DNA of 64,000 bases, from positions 7,870 to 71,869 of the forward strand of contig CAAFWO010000017.1 in the NCBI GenBank assembly GCA_900766735.1, written 5' to 3'. Below are positions 16,752-25,251 of the stretch, one piece after another. The DNA comes from Clostridia bacterium (GTDB lineage Bacteria; Bacillota; Clostridia; CAKSNL01; HGM11501). Each line of letters opens with the position of its first letter. Within the stretch, counting starts at the first letter, position 1. Made by a program: the position numbers and the translations under genes. Under the pieces are notes generated by a model. That model saw nothing but the letters and a program-made list of their open reading frames with translations, searched no databases and was not told where the DNA came from.

Positions 16752-17531
16752 ATGAAATTTTCGGTATGCATCGATATGATGTTTTCATATCTTGATTTTT
16801 ACGACCGTTTTGCCGCGGTCAAAAATTCGGGGCTCGGCACGGTTGAGTTCTGGAAATGGTCCGTCAAGGACATTTTAAGGGTACAAAAGGTTTTATCCGA
16901 AAACGAAATGAACCTAAGCTTAATGAATATCGACGTAAAAGACGACGAAGAGCTCTCATATGACCTTTCGCGCGGAATTTTGAATAAAAAGCGCTCGGGC
17001 GACCTGATACGCGCGATCGAGGAGTCCGCGATCGCGTGCGATAGGTTGGACTGCCGGAACCTTATAGTCCTGATCGGCGAAACGGAGGACGGCGTTTCTT
17101 ATGAAGAGCAGAAGGAAAACGTTTTTTCCTCGCTTTGCGATGCCGCGCCCTATGCCGAGAAGAACGGCGTCACGCTTATGGTCGAGCCGCTCAACGCCTA
17201 TGACCGCAAAAATTACTTTATGCCGGAAAGTGACCCGGCGGCAGATATTATCCGCGCGGTGGGGAGCAAAAACATCAAAATGCTTTTTGACATCTACCAT
17301 CAGCAGAGGACAGAGGGCAACATTCTGGAGCGTATCGAAAAAAACATCGATATAATCGGCCATTTTCACGTGGCGGACAGCCCGAAAAGGACAGAGCCCG
17401 GAACAGGCGAGCTTAACTGGAAAAACATTTTGAGCGCGATCGAAAAGACGGGCTATCCGGGCTATGTCGGCCTTGAATACAGAGCGACCCGCCCCGATAA
17501 TGAAACGCTCGGATTTACAAAGGAGATCTGA
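16752..17531 (+). CDS. Hydroxypyruvate isomerase-like TIM-barrel protein
   Basis: Such proteins of the xylose isomerase-like barrel fold interconvert aldose/ketose acids, for example hydroxypyruvate and tartronate semialdehyde. From the ATG at 16752, five bases after GAGGTGA, the protein is 259 residues. Metal-site acidic residues are expected in VEPLNAYDRKNYF (about 145-157) and FDIYHQQRTEGNI. The segment HVADSPKRTEPGTGELNW closely follows the Hyi pattern HxADxPGRxEPGTGExNY. It is four bases upstream of a second Gfo/Idh/MocA gene. The family call is firm, the substrate is not. Confidence 0.8.
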   Translation: MKFSVCIDMMFSYLDFYDRFAAVKNSGLGTVEFWKWSVKDILRVQKVLSENEMNLSLMNIDVKDDEELSYDLSRGILNKKRSGDLIRAIEESAIACDRLDCRNLIVLIGETEDGVSYEEQKENVFSSLCDAAPYAEKNGVTLMVEPLNAYDRKNYFMPESDPAADIIRAVGSKNIKMLFDIYHQQRTEGNILERIEKNIDIIGHFHVADSPKRTEPGTGELNWKNILSAIEKTGYPGYVGLEYRATRPDNETLGFTKEI

Positions 17532-17534
17532 TTT

Positions 17535-18647
17535 ATGGACAGGATCAAGGTTTGCATAATAAGCTGCGGAATGATAGCAAACAAGGCGCACATTCCGGCA
17601 TATCTGAACCGGGAGGACGCGTTTTTCGTTTCCGCCGTGTCTGACGTGTCGGAAAAGGCGGCGCGCGGGACCTCGGAGCGCTTTAATATCGGCAACTGGT
17701 ATACGAACGCGGAGGAGATGCTCATAAAGGAGCGGCCGGACCTTGTTTCCGTCTGCGTGCCGAATAAGTTTCACAAGGAATACACGCTTTTAGCGCTTTC
17801 GCACGGGGCAAACGTCCTTTGCGAAAAGCCTGTGGCATATACCTATGGCGACGCGCTCGAGATGTATAATCTCGCGAAGGAAAAGGGGAGGCTTTTGGTC
17901 GCATGCCAGTCCATGCGCTATACCCCGGATCGCATCGCCGCGCATGAGCTCATTGAAGAAGGCGTTCTGGGCAACATTTATTATGCGGAGCTTTCGCGAA
18001 TCCGCCGCCGCGGAATTCCAGCCTGGGGCAAATTCCACATCCGCTCCGAGTCAGGGGGAGGCGCGTTCTTGGATATCGGCGTGCATATGATAGACTCGCT
18101 CCTGTGGCTGATGGGAAACCCGGAGATAGAGTCCGTCTCCGGCACGGCGTGCGCCATGATCGCGCATCAGGAAAAACAGCTTAAAAGCAGTCTTTCCGAG
18201 AGCGGCGCGCTCGGCGGAGTGGACCTTGGGCGAAGCTACAGCGAAAAAGAGTTCGATGTGGAGGACTTCGCCTCGGGAAGCGCATATTTCAAAAACGGCG
18301 CGAGGGTGAATTTCAAGGTCGCGTGGGCGGTCAATCTGCCGGACGAAACGTCGATGAAGATCGTCGGCGATTCGGCAGGCCTCTCTCTCCCCTCTTTGGA
18401 GCTTTACGGCAGCGCCGGAAGCTTTCAGTCGGACTTTTTCCCCAAGGTCGCAAACGACGACAAATATAAAACGAAGGAGTTCGGCGGCCACTTTCACCTA
18501 ATCGACCATCTGGCGGACGTTATGCTAAAGGGCGAGCCTTTGATGATACGGCCGGAGGAAACAATTAACACCGCCGCATTTATCGACCTTTTCTATAGGT
18601 CGGCAGAGCTAAAGCGCGAAGTCACGATCGGCGAAATAAAGGGCTGA
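17535..18647 (+). CDS. Gfo/Idh/MocA-family oxidoreductase (second copy)
   Basis: This NAD(P)-dependent dehydrogenase of the inositol/glucose-fructose type is 370 residues. The Rossmann entry is CIISCGMIANKAHIPAYLNR, and the catalytic-lysine motif is present as CEKPVAYTYGDAL (about 97-109), followed by GGAFLDIGVHMIDSLLWLMG. It is unlike the divergent copy at 14449-15693 in length and motif and is therefore not a recent duplicate. It lies three bases after the TIM-barrel gene, so isomerase and dehydrogenase probably act on successive steps. The stop codon is inside the terminator stem. Confidence 0.85.
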   Translation: MDRIKVCIISCGMIANKAHIPAYLNREDAFFVSAVSDVSEKAARGTSERFNIGNWYTNAEEMLIKERPDLVSVCVPNKFHKEYTLLALSHGANVLCEKPVAYTYGDALEMYNLAKEKGRLLVACQSMRYTPDRIAAHELIEEGVLGNIYYAELSRIRRRGIPAWGKFHIRSESGGGAFLDIGVHMIDSLLWLMGNPEIESVSGTACAMIAHQEKQLKSSLSESGALGGVDLGRSYSEKEFDVEDFASGSAYFKNGARVNFKVAWAVNLPDETSMKIVGDSAGLSLPSLELYGSAGSFQSDFFPKVANDDKYKTKEFGGHFHLIDHLADVMLKGEPLMIRPEETINTAAFIDLFYRSAELKREVTIGEIKG

Positions 18648-18667
18648 GGAAGATCCTCAGCCCTTTT
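18638..18667 (+). terminator. Intrinsic terminator overlapping the stop codon of the oxidoreductase
   Basis: AAAGGGCTGAGGA pairs perfectly with TCCTCAGCCCTTT around a three-base loop; the TGA stop is in the left arm. A- and T-runs also allow use by the converging gene. Confidence 0.85.
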
Positions 18668-19295
18668 AAAATTCTTTTGCCTTGGGCAAACTCCAGTGAA
18701 ACTTTGCCGCGAGAAAGCGGATCGCAACGATCAAGACGAGCCCGGCGCTCATCGCATAATACTCGCCGAAGCCCCAGAGAAGGTATGAGACAAGCGCACC
18801 GGCGATCGCGGCGCAGGCATATATGTGCTTGACGAAGATGTAGGGCCGTTCACCGGCGAAAACATCGCGCAGAACTCCGCCGCCGACGCCTGTCACGACA
18901 GAGATAAACGTTAAAAGAAGCGGATTTTCTGAGAATCCGGAATCGATGCCGACCTTAAGGCCGCAGACCGTGAATATCCCGAGCCCCAATGAATCGGTCA
19001 CGAGCATTAAAATTTCATATAAATGCGGCCGCGAGGTGATGAAGTGGCGGAGCTTCGGAATGAAGATCAGAACCGACGTGATGATCGAAATCAAAATATA
19101 GCGCGAATTCATAAGCGCGGACGGCGGCGTCAGCCCGAGTGTGATGTCGCGGATCATTCCGCCGCCGACGGCGGCCGTGATGCCCAAAATGCACACGCCG
19201 AAAATATCCATATTCTTCTTAAGCGCCGTCACCGCGCCGGACAAGGCGAACGAAACGGTGCCCACGATCTCTAAAAACAAAATAAATAAATCCAT
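18666..19295 (-). CDS. TRIC/YadS-type (UPF0126) membrane channel family protein
   Basis: This is an integral membrane protein of 209 residues with about seven hydrophobic segments. It contains two homologous halves, each with a glycine-rich motif: SGAVTALKKNMDIFGVCILG with AVGGGMIRDITLG, and VTDSLGLGIFTVCG with GVGGGVLRDVFAG. These duplicated GGGxxRD signatures define the UPF0126/TRIC family, whose studied members form trimeric cation or anion channels. In some genomes relatives are linked to glycine or amino-acid metabolism, but nothing near this gene shows that. It converges with the preceding oxidoreductase and shares its terminator region. Confidence 0.85.
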   Translation of the reverse strand: MDLFILFLEIVGTVSFALSGAVTALKKNMDIFGVCILGITAAVGGGMIRDITLGLTPPSALMNSRYILISIITSVLIFIPKLRHFITSRPHLYEILMLVTDSLGLGIFTVCGLKVGIDSGFSENPLLLTFISVVTGVGGGVLRDVFAGERPYIFVKHIYACAAIAGALVSYLLWGFGEYYAMSAGLVLIVAIRFLAAKFHWSLPKAKEF

Positions 19296-19363
19296 AGCCC
19301 TTCCTCCATGAAAATATAATACTAAAAAATATTATATGTGTCAAGTATCGGGAGCGTGAAAAA

Positions 19364-19389
19364 GTGCACCGACCTTTCGGTCGGTGCAC
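19364..19389 (-). terminator. Terminator after rhamnulokinase
   Basis: GTGCACCGACC and GGTCGGTGCAC form a perfect 11-bp stem with a TTTC loop (plus-strand view). On the minus strand TTTTTCA follows. Confidence 0.9.
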
Positions 19390-19394
19390 TTAAA

Positions 19395-20873
19395 TTATTT
19401 AAGAATCTTTTTAAAGTCCTCATATGCGCTGTCCCAAGCGGCAGTTTCCTGAGGCTCGTAGCAGACGGGCTCGAACGACGCTTTAACGATCTGTCTTGCC
19501 TCGTCCAAGGTCTTGATCTCGCCGAGAGCCATGAGCTGTGCGGCGATGTTACCCATTGAGGTCGCCTCAACAGGGCCGGCAACGACTCTTCTGCCCGTCG
19601 CGTTAGCGGTGAACTGGCAGATCATCTTATCCTTGATTCCGCCGCCCACAAGGTGAACAACGTCGATTTTCTTGCCGAAGATCTCTTCAAGGCATTCGAT
19701 GGAATAGCGGTATTTCATCGCAAGGCTCTGCGCTATGCAGCGTGTGACAGGGCCAATTCCATCGGGAATGGGCTGATTTGTATTTTTGCAGAACTCGGCA
19801 ATGAATTTCGGCATATTTCCGGGGCCGGAAAAACCGGTGTAGTCCGGATCGATGAAGCTTTCAAACGGCTTTGCGTTCCATGCTGCCTGCTCCATATCGT
19901 CAAACGACAGCGCCTTGCCCTCTCTTTTCCACTGACGGCGGCTCTCCTGAATGATCCACAGACCCATAACGTTTTTAAGGAAGCGGATAGTCTTGTTGAT
20001 ACCGCCCTCGTTGGTGAAGTTGTATTTCGCGGAAAGGTCGTTTATCAAGGGCTTGTCGATCTCGACGCCTAAAAGCGACCATGTTCCGCAGCTTATGTAA
20101 ACATAGCTTTCGTCCTTCTCGGCCGGAACAGCCGCAACGGCGGACGCCGTGTCGTGCGATGCGACAGCGGCAATGGGAACGGAGCCGATTCCGAGCTCTT
20201 CCGCAATTTCGGGGAGCACCTTGCCCATGATCTTTCCGGGGTGGATAACGTTTGTGAATATCTTTTTGGGAAGGCCGAGCTTTTCAATGATGCCCCATGC
20301 CCAATCGTCTGTCACCGAGTTATAAAGCTGGCTGGTGGAGGCGATCGAATACTCCGTCACCTTTTCGCCGGTTAAGAAATAATTGAAAAGGTCGGGGATC
20401 ATCAGCATCGTCTCGGCGTTTTCGAGAGCCGGAGAGCCGGAAAGCTTGTCGGCAAGAAGCTGATATATCGTGTTGAAGTTGGCGAACTGGATTCCGGTTT
20501 CGGAATAGATCTCGTCCTTGCTTATGTATTTTTCGATGTCGTTGAAGATCGGGAACGTCCTCGGGTCGCGGTAGTTGTGCGGATTTGCCAAAAGCCTTCC
20601 CGTTTTGTCAAGCAGTCCGTAGTCAACGCCCCATGTGTCGATACCGATCGAGGCGATGTCGCGGTTTCCTTCCATCGCGGTTTTGTTGATTCCGGTCTTG
20701 ATCTCGAAAAAGAGCCTTAAAATGTCCCAGTAAAGGTCTTTGCCGACTGCGACGAAATCGTTTGAAAAGCGGTGAGTTTCGTTAAGTGTCACCTTTTTGC
20801 CGTCATACTCGGCCAGGATCGCTCTTCCCGAGCTTGCGCCGAAGTCGTATGCCAGAACTTTGAGATTTGCCAT
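19395..20873 (-). CDS. rhaB: Rhamnulokinase
   Basis: RhaB phosphorylates L-rhamnulose to L-rhamnulose-1-phosphate in rhamnose catabolism. It belongs to the FGGY kinase family. The 492-residue protein has the N-terminal ATPase-fold motif AYDFGASSGRAILAEYDGKK, the substrate-side motif GIDTWGVDYGLLDKTGRLL, and the C-domain motifs SHDTASAVAAVP and YISCGTWSLLGVE. VHLVGGGIKDKMICQFTANA lies near the end. No rhamnose isomerase, aldolase or transporter is adjacent, so it is an isolated pathway gene here. It fits the galacturonidase at 28.8 kb as part of pectin/rhamnogalacturonan use. Confidence 0.93.
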   Translation of the reverse strand: MANLKVLAYDFGASSGRAILAEYDGKKVTLNETHRFSNDFVAVGKDLYWDILRLFFEIKTGINKTAMEGNRDIASIGIDTWGVDYGLLDKTGRLLANPHNYRDPRTFPIFNDIEKYISKDEIYSETGIQFANFNTIYQLLADKLSGSPALENAETMLMIPDLFNYFLTGEKVTEYSIASTSQLYNSVTDDWAWGIIEKLGLPKKIFTNVIHPGKIMGKVLPEIAEELGIGSVPIAAVASHDTASAVAAVPAEKDESYVYISCGTWSLLGVEIDKPLINDLSAKYNFTNEGGINKTIRFLKNVMGLWIIQESRRQWKREGKALSFDDMEQAAWNAKPFESFIDPDYTGFSGPGNMPKFIAEFCKNTNQPIPDGIGPVTRCIAQSLAMKYRYSIECLEEIFGKKIDVVHLVGGGIKDKMICQFTANATGRRVVAGPVEATSMGNIAAQLMALGEIKTLDEARQIVKASFEPVCYEPQETAAWDSAYEDFKKILK

Positions 20874-20900
20874 AAGAAAAATCCTCCTTAAAATAATGGT

Positions 20901-21881
20901 TTATCCTTTTTTCATAAAGCGGATGTCGTTTCCGCAGAATTTTAATATCGTAAAATCGCCGATGATGCGCGAGAGCGTGCGCTCTGAATAAACGCGCTTG
21001 ATGTCCTGAAGCGAAAGATTCGTGCTGACAATGGTCTTCTTTTTCGTCAAAAGCCTCGTATTTAATATCCTGAAAAGCTCCGACACCGAAAAGTCCGAAA
21101 TAAACTCGGTCCCGAGGTCATCCAAGATCAGAAGGTCGCAGTCCGTGAGCCGTTTCGCCGTGTAAACGTCGGCCTCCTCGTTTGTTTTGGAAAACTTTAT
21201 CTTATCCAAAAGCGTGAAGACGACACCGGCGCTCTGATATATGACGCTGACGCCGCGGCTTATGAGGCTGTTCGCGATGCAGGAGGACAAAAACGTCTTC
21301 CCGAGCCCGGTCTGGCCGGTGAATAAAAGGTTATCGTCCAAAGACTCGAAATTCTCCGCAAAGCGCTTGCAGACAGTGAGTATCCTTTCCATGACCGCGC
21401 GCGGATGCTCGCCGCCGTCCCCGAGCACCTCAGGATAGAGCGAAAGATCGAAATCCTCAAAGCGGTTTTTGGAAAGCGCCGCGAGGTTGGACTCCGAGAA
21501 CACCGCCTCGATCAGCTTCTTTTTAAAGCACTCGCAGTATGAGTTGTCGATAAAGCCCTCGTCGCGGCAATACGGGCAGTCATACGGCGGATTTAAGAAA
21601 TTTTTGTCGTAGCCCGCGCCCTCGATCAGCGCGTCGCGCTTTTTGGTGAGCGAGACTGAGCGTGAATGGATCTCCTCTGCCGCCTTCTCGGGGTCATACC
21701 CTTCGGCGACGCGGCGGAATACCGAAAAGCTGATCGACGCGATCTCGTCGTCAAGCTTTTTAAGCTCCGGAATTTCGGAATATAAAAGAGAGCGCCTGTT
21801 GTTGATAAGCTCCGCCCTCGCTCGTTTTTTCGCTTCGAACTCGCCCGCGACTGCGGCGGCGATGCTCTTGTCGTACGGCAT
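20901..21881 (-). CDS. dnaI: DnaC/DnaI-type helicase loader ATPase
   Basis: This AAA+ protein helps load the replicative helicase during primosome assembly. It is 326 residues. The N-terminal part carries a cysteine cluster CPYCRDEGFIDNSYCECFKKK (about 119-139), a zinc-binding feature of the DnaI family. The ATPase domain has Walker A TGQTGLGKTFLSSCIANSL and Walker B LLILDDLGTEF, and ends with a typical SERTLSRIIGDFTILKFCGNDIR segment. It lies 15 bp downstream of a DnaD-domain gene, the usual primosome pair in Clostridia. The symbol is by analogy with Bacillus. Confidence 0.88.
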   Translation of the reverse strand: MPYDKSIAAAVAGEFEAKKRARAELINNRRSLLYSEIPELKKLDDEIASISFSVFRRVAEGYDPEKAAEEIHSRSVSLTKKRDALIEGAGYDKNFLNPPYDCPYCRDEGFIDNSYCECFKKKLIEAVFSESNLAALSKNRFEDFDLSLYPEVLGDGGEHPRAVMERILTVCKRFAENFESLDDNLLFTGQTGLGKTFLSSCIANSLISRGVSVIYQSAGVVFTLLDKIKFSKTNEEADVYTAKRLTDCDLLILDDLGTEFISDFSVSELFRILNTRLLTKKKTIVSTNLSLQDIKRVYSERTLSRIIGDFTILKFCGNDIRFMKKG

Positions 21882-21896
21882 TTAACTCCCCCTCCT

Positions 21897-22913
21897 TTAG
21901 TTAACGGTCAGCGTGCTTTGACCGGCGATCTTGTCAAGCTCCTCGTCCGAATACGAACGGGTGCCGGAGTATGAGGCGAACTTCGTTTTCGGCGCGGGTC
22001 TGGCCGCTTTTGGCTCTTTTTTCACCTCGCGCTCCGCCTCGTCAACGGTGCTGATGCCGGCCGTTTTCCAGTTTTGCAATATCGCGTTCATATAGTGATA
22101 GCTCGCCTTGCCGGTGTTTAAGATAGTCTTGTCATAGGCAAGCTTTATCATCTCGTCCGAAAAACCCATATTTTCGCTCCACTCGATAAGGTGGTGATAC
22201 TCCGCGTCTCCAAGATCGCGCCCGGAGATGCCGAGGAGCTTTTTAAAGCGGCGCTTGGTCTTTCCGGCCTTTTCGAGCGCACAAAGATGCGCCGAGGCCT
22301 TCTCCGGAGTGTTGATCCCCATATCGTACCATGAGAGGGCGACCTTCTCGATGTAGCGCATCGCCTTTTTGTCAAGCGACGCGCAGTGCTCGATGATCAT
22401 TAAGATGACCTCGACCGGGAGCGAAAGCCAGTCATAGAAGCTGTAGAGCGTCATCGTGTCGTTCTGCGAAAGCGGACGGCCCAAAAGCATGTGCGCATGC
22501 TCATACATCTCGGCCAGCGTGCGGTCGGACGACTGACGGTCGGCGATCTCGCTCATCTTGTATGCCGGGCGTGACGGCATTTCACCTTCCGCCTTCTCCT
22601 CCTTTTTGGGAGCGATGGACGAAAGATCCGAAAACTGAACCAGAAAGTCCGACGGGTCGGACTCGGAATTATAGATAAGCGTCACGACGCCGCGGCTCTC
22701 CCAGTATTTCCATGCCTTGATAACGTCGCTCTCTAAAATCGAAAGTGACGACGCAACGTCGGCAACAGTGGACTTCGGATTTTCCGAATAGCACTGACGG
22801 TAGCCGTAAATATAAACCGCAATAAAGGTCGGGTTCGCGTCCTTCATGCAGTAATCAACAAATTCGCAGGGAATGCAGAAGACCTGATTCCTGCCGAGAG
22901 AGAAACCTGCCAT
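21897..22913 (-). CDS. DnaD-domain replication initiation/primosome protein
   Basis: DnaD/DnaB-type proteins remodel DNA and bridge DnaA and helicase loader. From the ATG at 22913, preceded by AGGTGAGG, the protein is 338 residues. The N-terminal winged-helix region (about 1-110) begins MAGFSLGRNQVFCIPCEFVD. The middle holds a DnaD-type helical domain with DTMTLYSFYDWLSLPVEVILMI (about 160-181). A second helical segment YHHLIEWSENMGFSDEMIKLAYDKT ends in a typical YIxxIL-like YHYMNAILQNWKTAGI motif. An upstream in-frame ATG (23015) lies before the promoter and is rejected. The helicase-loader gene follows. Confidence 0.88.
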   Translation of the reverse strand: MAGFSLGRNQVFCIPCEFVDYCMKDANPTFIAVYIYGYRQCYSENPKSTVADVASSLSILESDVIKAWKYWESRGVVTLIYNSESDPSDFLVQFSDLSSIAPKKEEKAEGEMPSRPAYKMSEIADRQSSDRTLAEMYEHAHMLLGRPLSQNDTMTLYSFYDWLSLPVEVILMIIEHCASLDKKAMRYIEKVALSWYDMGINTPEKASAHLCALEKAGKTKRRFKKLLGISGRDLGDAEYHHLIEWSENMGFSDEMIKLAYDKTILNTGKASYHYMNAILQNWKTAGISTVDEAEREVKKEPKAARPAPKTKFASYSGTRSYSDEELDKIAGQSTLTVN

Positions 22914-22965
22914 AATAAAAGCCTCACCTTGGTAATAAATCAATGAACAAAAGTCATACAATAAT

Positions 22966-22994
22966 ATGATAGCACAATTTTTATCATTCTTCAA
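22966..22994 (-). promoter_or_regulatory. Promoter of the DnaD/DnaI operon
   Basis: Minus-strand TTGAAG and TATCAT are 17 bp apart, with an extended -10 TGC. The start would be about 45 bp upstream of the DnaD ATG. Confidence 0.6.
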
Positions 22995-23035
22995 TAACAA
23001 TTTTAAATTTTGCAAAATTTATGGGAGGTTTGCTG

Positions 23036-23839
23036 ATGTTTACCTACGAGGAACTTGTAAGGACAATGGATCATGCCGAGGCGCACTCCGCCGGCCGGAG
23101 CGTCTGGGGGCGCGAGCTGTGGTGGTATAAGCTGGGGAGCGGAGGAAAAAAGCTCTTTTTGAACGGCACGCACCACGGAAACGAATATATCACGGCGCGG
23201 CTGTGCGCGGACTATTATAATGAAGGGAAAATTCCGGACGGCTGGAGCGTTTACATAATGCCGATGGTGAACCCGGACGGCGCGGCCGTTTCCCAGGGGC
23301 TGCTGCCCAAGAGCACGGCGATATATGAGAACCTGCGCCGTATGAACGGATGGAACGACATATACCGCTCGTGGCAGGCGAACGCGAACGGGGTCGATCT
23401 AAATCACAATTACGACGCAGACTTTAGCCAGATCGAGCCGCACGGCCCGTCGCGCTGTGCCGGCCGCTATCCTGAAAGCGAGCCGGAGACCCGCGCGGTC
23501 GTGAATTTCGTGAGGAGCGAGAATTTCGATATGGTGATATGCTTACATTCGCAGGGCGAGGTAATTTATCACGGTTTCAAGGGCTTCTACCCCAAAGGGA
23601 GCGCCGAGATAGCCGCGGCAATGGCAAAAATATCGGGCTACGCGGTCGAAGAGCCGGAGAAAGCGGCCTCCTTCGGCGGAATGAAGGACTGGTTCGTGGA
23701 TAAATTCAAAAGGCCGGGCTTCACCGTCGAGGTCGGAAAAGGTAAAAATCCGATCGACGAAGGCCAGACCGGGGAGATCGAAAAACGCCTGTTCGGCGCA
23801 ATTGACGCGGCGATGTTGACTTATGATGAGGTTTTGTGA
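23036..23839 (+). CDS. M14-family zinc carboxypeptidase (gamma-D-glutamyl-meso-DAP peptidase-like)
   Basis: This is a metallopeptidase of the carboxypeptidase A fold, most like the gamma-D-glutamyl-diaminopimelate peptidase I that trims peptidoglycan peptides. From the ATG at 23036, seven bases after GGGAGG, it is 267 residues. The first zinc motif HxxE is in NGTHHGNEYITARL, NPDGA and NANGVDLNHNYDADF are conserved substrate-pocket segments, and the third ligand His is in VICLHSQGEVIY. The probable catalytic Glu is in FTVEVGKGKNP. There is no signal peptide, which suggests a cytoplasmic recycling or sporulation role. Confidence 0.88.
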   Translation: MFTYEELVRTMDHAEAHSAGRSVWGRELWWYKLGSGGKKLFLNGTHHGNEYITARLCADYYNEGKIPDGWSVYIMPMVNPDGAAVSQGLLPKSTAIYENLRRMNGWNDIYRSWQANANGVDLNHNYDADFSQIEPHGPSRCAGRYPESEPETRAVVNFVRSENFDMVICLHSQGEVIYHGFKGFYPKGSAEIAAAMAKISGYAVEEPEKAASFGGMKDWFVDKFKRPGFTVEVGKGKNPIDEGQTGEIEKRLFGAIDAAMLTYDEVL

Positions 23840-23873
23840 TAAAATATAGAAAAAAACGTCGGGAGGCGATAGC

Positions 23874-24791
23874 ATGAAATATAACACAGTCGTGATCGGA
23901 GGCGGAGCGGCCGGGCTTGATGCGGCGGCATCGTGCGCAAGACTCGGGCTTTCGGTGCTTTTACTTGAAGCGATGTATACGGGCGGAATGGCGCTCAAGG
24001 TGAAAAACGTGCCGGACTTTCCCGGCTTTCCGGACGGGATCAGCGGCGAGGAGCTGACCGACAGAATGGAGAAAGCGGCGATCGCCGCCGGCGTTCGCAT
24101 TCTTCACGAACGGGTGACGGATATGGAGCTTTCGGAAAAAACTAAAAGCATCACGACCGACAGGGGCGCCTATGAGGCGGACACGGTGATAATCGCCTGC
24201 GGTGTGCGCGTCCGCGAAATGGGGCTTGAAAACGAGCGCGCGCTCACCGGGCTCGGCATTTTCCATGCAGTCGCGGAGGGCAAAAGGGCGATCGAAGGCA
24301 AGAAGGCGGCTGTCTGGGGCTCGGGCGAGGAGGCGTGCAACTTTGCGCTTGAACTTGCGGAGATATGCATAGCGGTGTACCTCATCTGTCCCGAGGAGTG
24401 CTTAAATGCCGGAAAACGGCTGATAGAGCGCATCAGAAACACACCGAAGATAAAATTATACGAAAATTCGCTGATCGCCGGTGTCAATGAAGGAATGTTT
24501 CTTTTAGAGTCTATGACCGTGGTCGGCAAGGAGACGATGGAGATCGATTCGATGCCGGTCGAGGCGGTGTTCGTTTCGCCGGAGCTTGAACCGGACAGCG
24601 ACGTGCTTTTGGGGCACGTCAGAATGACGGACGAGGGAGCGGTCATCGTGAACGGTGATATGGAGACGGAAACAGAGGGAGTCTATGCGGTCGGTGCCGT
24701 GCGTTCCGGCTCGGCGAAAACGATTCCGGACGCAGTGGCCGACGCGCGCCGCGCCGCCCTCGCAGTAAATGCGTATATAATAGGAAACTAA
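23874..24791 (+). CDS. Thioredoxin reductase-like FAD/NAD(P) flavoprotein lacking the CxxC
   Basis: The 305-residue protein has the domain order of low-molecular-weight thioredoxin reductases: FAD motif VIGGGAAGLDAAASCARLG (about 7-25), TVIIACGVRVREMG, an NAD(P) Rossmann motif AAVWGSGEEACNFALELAE, and FAD-binding VYAVGAVRSG near the end. Where canonical enzymes have the redox CATC, this sequence reads IFHAVAEG, so both redox cysteines are missing. It cannot reduce thioredoxin by the normal mechanism. It could be a ferredoxin-dependent or other flavin reductase, or act on a non-thiol acceptor. A terminator follows directly. Confidence 0.82.
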   Translation: MKYNTVVIGGGAAGLDAAASCARLGLSVLLLEAMYTGGMALKVKNVPDFPGFPDGISGEELTDRMEKAAIAAGVRILHERVTDMELSEKTKSITTDRGAYEADTVIIACGVRVREMGLENERALTGLGIFHAVAEGKRAIEGKKAAVWGSGEEACNFALELAEICIAVYLICPEECLNAGKRLIERIRNTPKIKLYENSLIAGVNEGMFLLESMTVVGKETMEIDSMPVEAVFVSPELEPDSDVLLGHVRMTDEGAVIVNGDMETETEGVYAVGAVRSGSAKTIPDAVADARRAALAVNAYIIGN

Positions 24792-24796
24792 AATTT

Positions 24797-24824
24797 AAAA
24801 GCAAGCCGAAAGGTTTGCTTTTTT
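24797..24824 (+). terminator. Terminator after the flavoprotein
   Basis: AAAAGCAAGCC pairs with GGTTTGCTTTT (one G-U) around GAAA, followed by a T run. Confidence 0.85.
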
Positions 24825-24835
24825 GTATGTGCGTA

Positions 24836-24940
24836 AAGGCTCCCTCATCAGATGGAGGCATTTGACCACCCCACCCACGCTAATGCACCCATCTCTTTGT
24901 AACAATTCACTCACCCGTCCGCGGAACACTTTGCCGCTCT
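24836..24940. repeat. Degenerate intergenic repeat fragments
   Basis: CTCATCAGATGGAGGCATTT at 24844-24863 recurs exactly at 33680-33699. GCACCC and CCGTCCGCGGAAC pieces downstream resemble the repeat families in the clusters at 28.2-28.5 kb and 33.4-34.0 kb. No gene is seen here. Confidence 0.6.
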
Positions 24941-24984
24941 AATGTTACAAAACGGTGACAAATGAAGAAAAATCGCAAAAAAGC

Positions 24985-25013
24985 TTGACAAAACACAAAA
25001 AAAATAATATTAT
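24985..25013 (+). promoter_or_regulatory. S-layer gene promoter P1
   Basis: TTGACA and TATTAT are 17 bp apart. A hairpin (CTATTT...AGTTGT-GTA-ACAACT...AAATAG, 25064-25097) follows before P2. Confidence 0.65.
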
Positions 25014-25099
25014 AAAATGGTTAAGGCGAAAAAAGACCGCGTTTTTTTGCAGCAATGTGCTCCCTATTTTACAGTTGTGTAACAACTCGGTAAATAGCA

Positions 25100-25128
25100 T
25101 TGACTTATAAAAGGGTCGATGCTATAAT
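25100..25128 (+). promoter_or_regulatory. S-layer gene promoter P2
   Basis: TTGACT and TATAAT are 17 bp apart with an extended -10 TGC, a strong sigma-A-type promoter. The leader of about 115 nt contains the palindrome CCGTACTTGTACGG (25148-25161). Confidence 0.8.
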
Positions 25129-25251
25129 GAAGCCATGGTTGGGAGGACCGTACTTGTACGGGCTTTCGATAAGCGACAGGTAAAAAGGCCGGCTCGCGGA
25201 AAGCGGATTCTTTCGCCAACAAAAAATTTTTTATAAGGAGGAATTGAGGTT

